32,985 bases of DNA from a virus, in the IMG/VR virus record IMGVR_UViG_3300044691_000414, positions 1 through 32,985 of that record. One strand, written 5' to 3'. Numbering within the stretch: position 1 is the stretch's first letter; every line of letters begins with the position of its first letter. The notes beneath the pieces are model-generated. The model was not told the origin of the DNA. It ran no database searches and saw only the letters and a program-made list of their open reading frames with translations. Positions 30,047-32,985 of the stretch are shown here, piece by piece. The translations under genes were made by a program, and so were the position numbers.

Positions 30047-30913
30047 TCAGATCTCTTCAGTTGGTGCTGGGTCAACTGGCACAGGTGTGAGTTCGTTGCA
30101 TGGCGACTCACTTAGGATCTCCACAATCTGCGGATATCCAGGTTCTGAGTTAAATCTGACGAGGTAACAGTGGTGTCTGTGCAGACAGCTGATCACTGCC
30201 TCAGAGCCATAAGCCCGGGCTTTGAATGTGAACGCCCCAAGCGACTGATCGAACACGTCAAATGTCACACTGTGATGGATCTTGCCGATCCGCTGTGAGC
30301 GGTAAACGTGAATTGTGACCGAGTCACCTGAGGCTGGGTACAGAGATGAGGATCCACCCTTAATCTTAGATTTACCAACTTTGCCGCTTCGAAAACCTCG
30401 ATCGGTCTTCGATGGCGACTTGCCGGCCGCTTTAGCTGCCTTGTCCACGCTCTTCAGTATTCGGGTCTTCTTACCCCTCACCCAACCGAGATCGACCCGA
30501 ACCGAGACTTTTGAAGAAACCGTGATGTAACGCTTCCATAGGTCCACGTTTTCGATTGGTTTTCCATCCCGATTGCACCACCTTTGCTTCCGCCAGGTTT
30601 CTGGTCGCTTATGGTGGTCGTATACATACTTGGAGTCAGTGAACAACTGCACCCGCTGCACACCTAGCGCGCGTCCCTGTTCCGCTATCCACTCGAACGC
30701 GTGAATGCAGGCGGAAAGCTCCATGCGGTTGATAGATGATTCGAGGTACCCGACCGAGAACATCAGCGACTCATCCGGCAATCCTGAAGCGTCAGGATAT
30801 CTCGCTACGCACGCATAACCACCGGCCCCACCTGGATTCTTGTAGGAATTGCCATCAACGTATAGGTGGAGCGCATGCGGATCTTCCTGCAATGATCCCC
30901 CGTAGAGCTGCAA
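30047..30913 (-). CDS. RNase H type I with C-terminal extension
   Basis: A 288-residue protein. Residues about 15-165 are a ribonuclease HI domain, which cuts RNA in RNA-DNA hybrids. The acidic catalytic set is visible: D20 in Y-V-D-G-N-S, E65 in N-R-M-E-L-S-A, D93 in F-T-D-S-K-Y-V, and D157 in S-V-D-K-A-A-K-A-A. After a basic linker (about 165-190) comes a 95-residue domain of unknown type with strands (V-T-I-H-V-Y, F-T-F-K-A-R-A-Y), not part of classical RNase H. The start at 30913 is a TTG with a weak ribosome site; a second TTG seven codons on, with GGGGGA upstream, is possible. The region around the start has a TACAAT box. Confidence 0.85.
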   Translation of the reverse strand: MQLYGGSLQEDPHALHLYVDGNSYKNPGGAGGYACVARYPDASGLPDESLMFSVGYLESSINRMELSACIHAFEWIAEQGRALGVQRVQLFTDSKYVYDHHKRPETWRKQRWCNRDGKPIENVDLWKRYITVSSKVSVRVDLGWVRGKKTRILKSVDKAAKAAGKSPSKTDRGFRSGKVGKSKIKGGSSSLYPASGDSVTIHVYRSQRIGKIHHSVTFDVFDQSLGAFTFKARAYGSEAVISCLHRHHCYLVRFNSEPGYPQIVEILSESPCNELTPVPVDPAPTEEI

Positions 30914-31280
30914 CTCGATATTGTATCGTCCGCTACTCGCCAGGTTCTCCGCGGCTGGACGCGATTCTGCCTAACCGGTCAGTGAACAGCTTGTAAGGGG
31001 AGGCCAGACTACAAGGGTGGACCGCATGACAACGTGTGAGGCAGTAGGAGTCTTCCAGCCATAAGTACACCGGCGTCCACGCATAAGTAGTGAGGCTGAA
31101 AAGCTGGGATTTGGGTTGTCCACGCATGAGTACATAGGTTTTCCACGCATAAGTAGAAAGCTAACCGCGCGTATGTCATTGGTAAATAAGGTATGTAGCT
31201 TTTCGCTGGCCGGCTATCGACACACATCCTTTGGTGGGGGTCAGCAGATAGACAGAATAGACGAAGAGGAACAGATAGCC
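30914..31280. promoter_or_regulatory. Control region between RNase H and the HTH gene
   Basis: This 367-base divergent region contains the four iterons and no gene I can support. Small open frames on the minus strand here are created by the repeats themselves (repeated Y-L-C-V). It should hold promoters for the leftward RNase H gene and the rightward HTH gene. A TTGGTA at about 31180 is a possible -35 box, but no matching -10 stands out. Confidence 0.55.
31054..31155. repeat. Four phased 14-bp iterons, consensus TCCACGCATAAGTA
   Basis: Copies lie at 31054-31067 (TCCAGCCATAAGTA), 31076-31089, 31119-31132 (TCCACGCATGAGTA) and 31142-31155. Start-to-start distances are 22, 43 and 23 bases, so all copies fall on the same face of the helix at multiples of about two turns. 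They precede the small HTH gene at 31281. They could be binding sites for that protein, integrase arm sites, or origin iterons. Confidence 0.85.
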
Positions 31281-31535
31281 ATGAGCAAGATTAAGAAAGC
31301 CTGCCGCACATACCCGAACGTCCATGATGATTCAGTTCCCTTCTCCGTCGCTGAGCGGATCGAGCGTCACCGGGGATTGCTGGCCGTCGACGAACTCTCT
31401 CCTTTGCTTGGCATGTCTCCCAAGACCATTTACGCCTGGGTGGCCGCGGGAACGCTCCCAGCGGTCAGGATGGGATCGTCGGTCAAGTTCTGTCCTCACA
31501 CGACAGCACAGTGGCTACGAGCCCGGTCAGCCTAG
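31281..31535 (+). CDS. Small HTH protein, excisionase/AlpA-like
   Basis: I use the ATG at 31281, with a GAGGA stretch about ten bases upstream; a longer frame from 31116 would run through the iterons. The 84-residue product has the compact HTH_17/excisionase pattern in its second half: L-A-V-D-E-L-S-P-L-L-G-M-S, then K-T-I-Y-A-W-V-A-A-G-T-L-P-A-V-R-M-G and a final W-L-R-A-R. This class acts as recombination directionality factor or transcription regulator. It is convergent with the integrase gene, 11 bases apart, supporting a role in integration/excision. Confidence 0.85.
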   Translation: MSKIKKACRTYPNVHDDSVPFSVAERIERHRGLLAVDELSPLLGMSPKTIYAWVAAGTLPAVRMGSSVKFCPHTTAQWLRARSA

Positions 31536-31546
31536 TTCTGGAGGGG

Positions 31547-32767
31547 TCAGCGCCAGCGAATGGCGTTGACCTTCTTCTGCACTTCTACACCACCGGCAGG
31601 ACGCAGATATCGCATTACGGACTCCAAATCCGCATGTCCAGATAAAAGCATAACCGTGCGAAGGTCCATTCCTTCACGCAAGAGTCGCGTGATGAACGAT
31701 GCTCTGAACTTGTGGAGATACCAGCGTTCACATTCTGACCCTTCGCTTGCCACGCACGTACCGCACTCGCCACAATTGAGACCAGCCATCTTTGCGAGTC
31801 CCTTGAGACGCCGAAGTAGATGCCCGTCTGGTTGATCTTCTAGGCCGCCCCGAGTGCCGAATACGAGCCTACAATCTGGATGCTCTTTCCTGTACGCCTG
31901 TAGCTGCTTGACGACCGAAGTCGTCAGCGGCATTTCACGCTCTTCTGAATCTTTGATCTTGTGGTTGTAGCGAGGCTTCGATTTCACCTGAAGAGTCTTG
32001 TGCGCGTAGCTGAGGTCACCCCACTCCAAATGCATTGCTTCCCTCTCCCGAAGTCCAGTAGTCAGAAGCAGATCGAACAGCAGCTTGTCATAGTCAGTTG
32101 TCAGCGATGCGAAGAAGGTCTTGAGTTCCCCCGGCTCGTATATCTCAGGCAGAGTCTTCTCAAACTTGGGAGCGATCCTGCCAGCGATGGATTTGACCTG
32201 TTCTACCGTGAACCCGAGGGTGAGGATGAAGCTCCTGAGAGCCATGTGGCGATTGTGGATCGTCCGGTCAGACAATCCCCGCTTACGCATTTGCCCATGG
32301 AACTTTAGGATGTCATCGTGGATGAGTTCGTCAGCATACGTCTTATTGCAGCCGGATAGGAACTCCTCCAACGTTCTCTCGTAAATCTCGCTGGCTTCTT
32401 TAGAGCCGCGGTCGAACGCGGCCAGGGCAAACTTCTTGGCCTCATCCCGTAGAGCAATGCGCTTGGGATCGAGCACAACTGCCACACCGGCGTCACCGGC
32501 CAGCGCAACGGCGTTGGCCCGCTTCTGAGCCACCTTGAGCGCGGCCAGGGCCTCCGTGGCACCGCCAGTCAGCCTCGTCCATACCAGCTTCGAACCGGAG
32601 TATGACCGAAACTCGTAGTGACCGACCTCGTATACGCGCTCGGCACCGTCGGCGATGACGGTGTCCGGCTTGACTCTGCCATTGGCCGACATCGCAACCG
32701 GGAACCGCTTCCAAGAACCGTCATCCGTCTTGCACTTCCGTACCAGCGAAACCCGCTTGTTTGCCAT
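31547..32767 (-). CDS. int: Tyrosine integrase
   Basis: I use the ATG at 32767 (M-A-N-K-R-V-S-L-V-R-K), with AGAGGA upstream; the in-frame start at 32836 adds 23 residues reaching across the promoter region. The 406-residue protein has a basic arm-binding N-terminus, a core-binding domain (about 105-200) and the catalytic domain with R240 (T-G-L-R-E), H352 and R355 (H-K-F-R), H378 (S-G-H-A-D) and Y387 (M-R-Y-L-R-P). An insertion with four cysteines (332, 335, 338, 346) sits just before H352 and may bind zinc. It catalyses integration and excision of the phage DNA at the attachment site. Confidence 0.93.
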   Translation of the reverse strand: MANKRVSLVRKCKTDDGSWKRFPVAMSANGRVKPDTVIADGAERVYEVGHYEFRSYSGSKLVWTRLTGGATEALAALKVAQKRANAVALAGDAGVAVVLDPKRIALRDEAKKFALAAFDRGSKEASEIYERTLEEFLSGCNKTYADELIHDDILKFHGQMRKRGLSDRTIHNRHMALRSFILTLGFTVEQVKSIAGRIAPKFEKTLPEIYEPGELKTFFASLTTDYDKLLFDLLLTTGLREREAMHLEWGDLSYAHKTLQVKSKPRYNHKIKDSEEREMPLTTSVVKQLQAYRKEHPDCRLVFGTRGGLEDQPDGHLLRRLKGLAKMAGLNCGECGTCVASEGSECERWYLHKFRASFITRLLREGMDLRTVMLLSGHADLESVMRYLRPAGGVEVQKKVNAIRWR

Positions 32768-32791
32768 CAGTTTTGCGTTATCCTCTAAAGA

Positions 32792-32803
32792 TATGATACC
32801 ATA
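32792..32803. promoter_or_regulatory. Imperfect dyad between int and the small ORF
   Basis: TATGATACCATA is an imperfect palindrome (TATG/CATA) in the 59-base divergent gap between the integrase and the small rightward frame. TATGAT could also serve as a rightward -10 box. It may be an operator for divergent control; no regulator can be linked from the sequence. Confidence 0.35.
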
Positions 32804-32826
32804 GCAATACCACAGAGGAGAAATAC

Positions 32827-32961
32827 GTGAAAACACTGGAACAAATGACGATTGATAGAGAATCCCTCACTCTCCGCCATTTTTTTGAGTCGACGACTTA
32901 CAAGGTTTGTACACTTTCTGTTACAGATTGTGCAGGCGTAATCGGGATCAGTCGCGCTTGA
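32827..32961 (+). CDS. Small ORF spanning the candidate att core
   Basis: A 44-codon frame with a strong ribosome site (AGAGGAG five bases before a GTG at 32827) and a TGA at 32959-32961. The product begins V-K-T-L-E-Q-M-T-I-D-R-E-S-L-T-L-R-H-F-F and includes the candidate attachment core within its coding sequence. It is divergent from the integrase. It is unrecognised; it may be a real small gene whose 3' part changes on integration, or a chance frame behind a good ribosome site. Confidence 0.45.
   Translation: MKTLEQMTIDRESLTLRHFFESTTYKVCTLSVTDCAGVIGISRA
32860..32879 (+). other. Candidate attachment core (tRNA 3' end)
   Basis: GAATCCCTCACTCTCCGCCA fits positions 57-76 of a tRNA exactly: G57 A58 A59 T60 C61 of the T-loop, a five-base T-stem strand, a seven-base acceptor strand, discriminator G and CCA, followed by TTTTTTT. 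The bases before it do not form the rest of a tRNA. This is the usual appearance of the partial tRNA copy left by integration into a tRNA gene (Ser type by its acceptor end). It lies 93 bases from the integrase start. Confidence 0.72.
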
Positions 32962-32985
32962 CGATCGTGCGACCCGATGTCATAG

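Noticed and set aside
29813-30115. A rightward 100-residue frame in the long intergenic region
   Set aside because: It runs through both hairpin repeats and into the RNase H gene on the other strand, with unnatural composition and no ribosome site.
31054-31155. CRISPR-like array
   Set aside because: The repeats are 14 bases with spacers of 8, 29 and 9 bases, too short and irregular for CRISPR, and no cas genes are present.
31009-31227. A leftward frame with repeated Y-L-C-V segments across the iterons
   Set aside because: The repeated residues are produced by the 14-bp iterons; no ribosome site or family was seen.
1-32985. Gene transfer agent rather than prophage
   Set aside because: The integrase, excisionase-like gene, candidate attachment core and HNH nucleases point to an integrating phage; GTA clusters normally lack these.

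Overview
The window is almost entirely a temperate tailed phage (prophage) with an HK97-type capsid and a long-tailed, probably siphovirus-like virion. I see no tail sheath or contractile baseplate genes. Base composition is moderately GC-rich. The host is probably a soil bacterium of the Acidobacteriota. That is an inference from memory of one trait, an integrase with a four-cysteine insertion just before its H-x-x-R motif, so treat it as tentative.

Layout, right to left, which is the direction of most transcription. At 31.3-32.9 kb is an integration module: a leftward tyrosine integrase, a small rightward excisionase/AlpA-like helix-turn-helix gene, four phased 14-bp repeats upstream of that gene, and a 20-bp sequence at 32860-32879 that fits the 3' end of a tRNA gene and is a candidate attachment core. 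At 24.5-31 kb is an accessory and regulatory region: RNase H with an extra C-terminal domain, a zinc-motif protein, two HNH nucleases, an ECF-like sigma factor, several small proteins, and two short genes on the opposite strand. At 12.6-24.4 kb is a canonical packaging, head and tail module in the usual order: TerS, TerL, portal, prohead protease, capsid, connector, head-tail adaptor, tail completion, tail tube, two tail chaperones probably joined by a -1 frameshift, an HK97 gp10-like protein and the tape measure. At 2-12.6 kb are distal tail and tip genes: two small membrane proteins, a distal tail protein, a DUF2163-like hub, an NlpC/P60-like protein, a 1094-residue tip protein, then a run of short stalk-like proteins, a His/Cys-rich protein, a collagen-like fibre with seven copies of a 37-residue repeat, and a LamG-like protein. 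The last two begin with signal peptides. A GH24 endolysin follows.

At the far left (1-1607) are a rightward multi-pass membrane protein with a potassium-channel selectivity filter and two small tandem paralogues of unknown function. No second copy of the candidate attachment core was found by eye, so the left boundary of the prophage is unresolved and these genes may be phage cargo or host.

I see no replication genes (helicase, primase, polymerase), no clear CI-type repressor and no obvious classical holin. Either they lie outside the window or their roles are filled by unrecognised genes here. Gene starts in the structural cluster are tightly packed, with many stop/start overlaps of the TAATG type, so the block from TerS to the endolysin reads as one or a few long operons broken by several intergenic hairpins.
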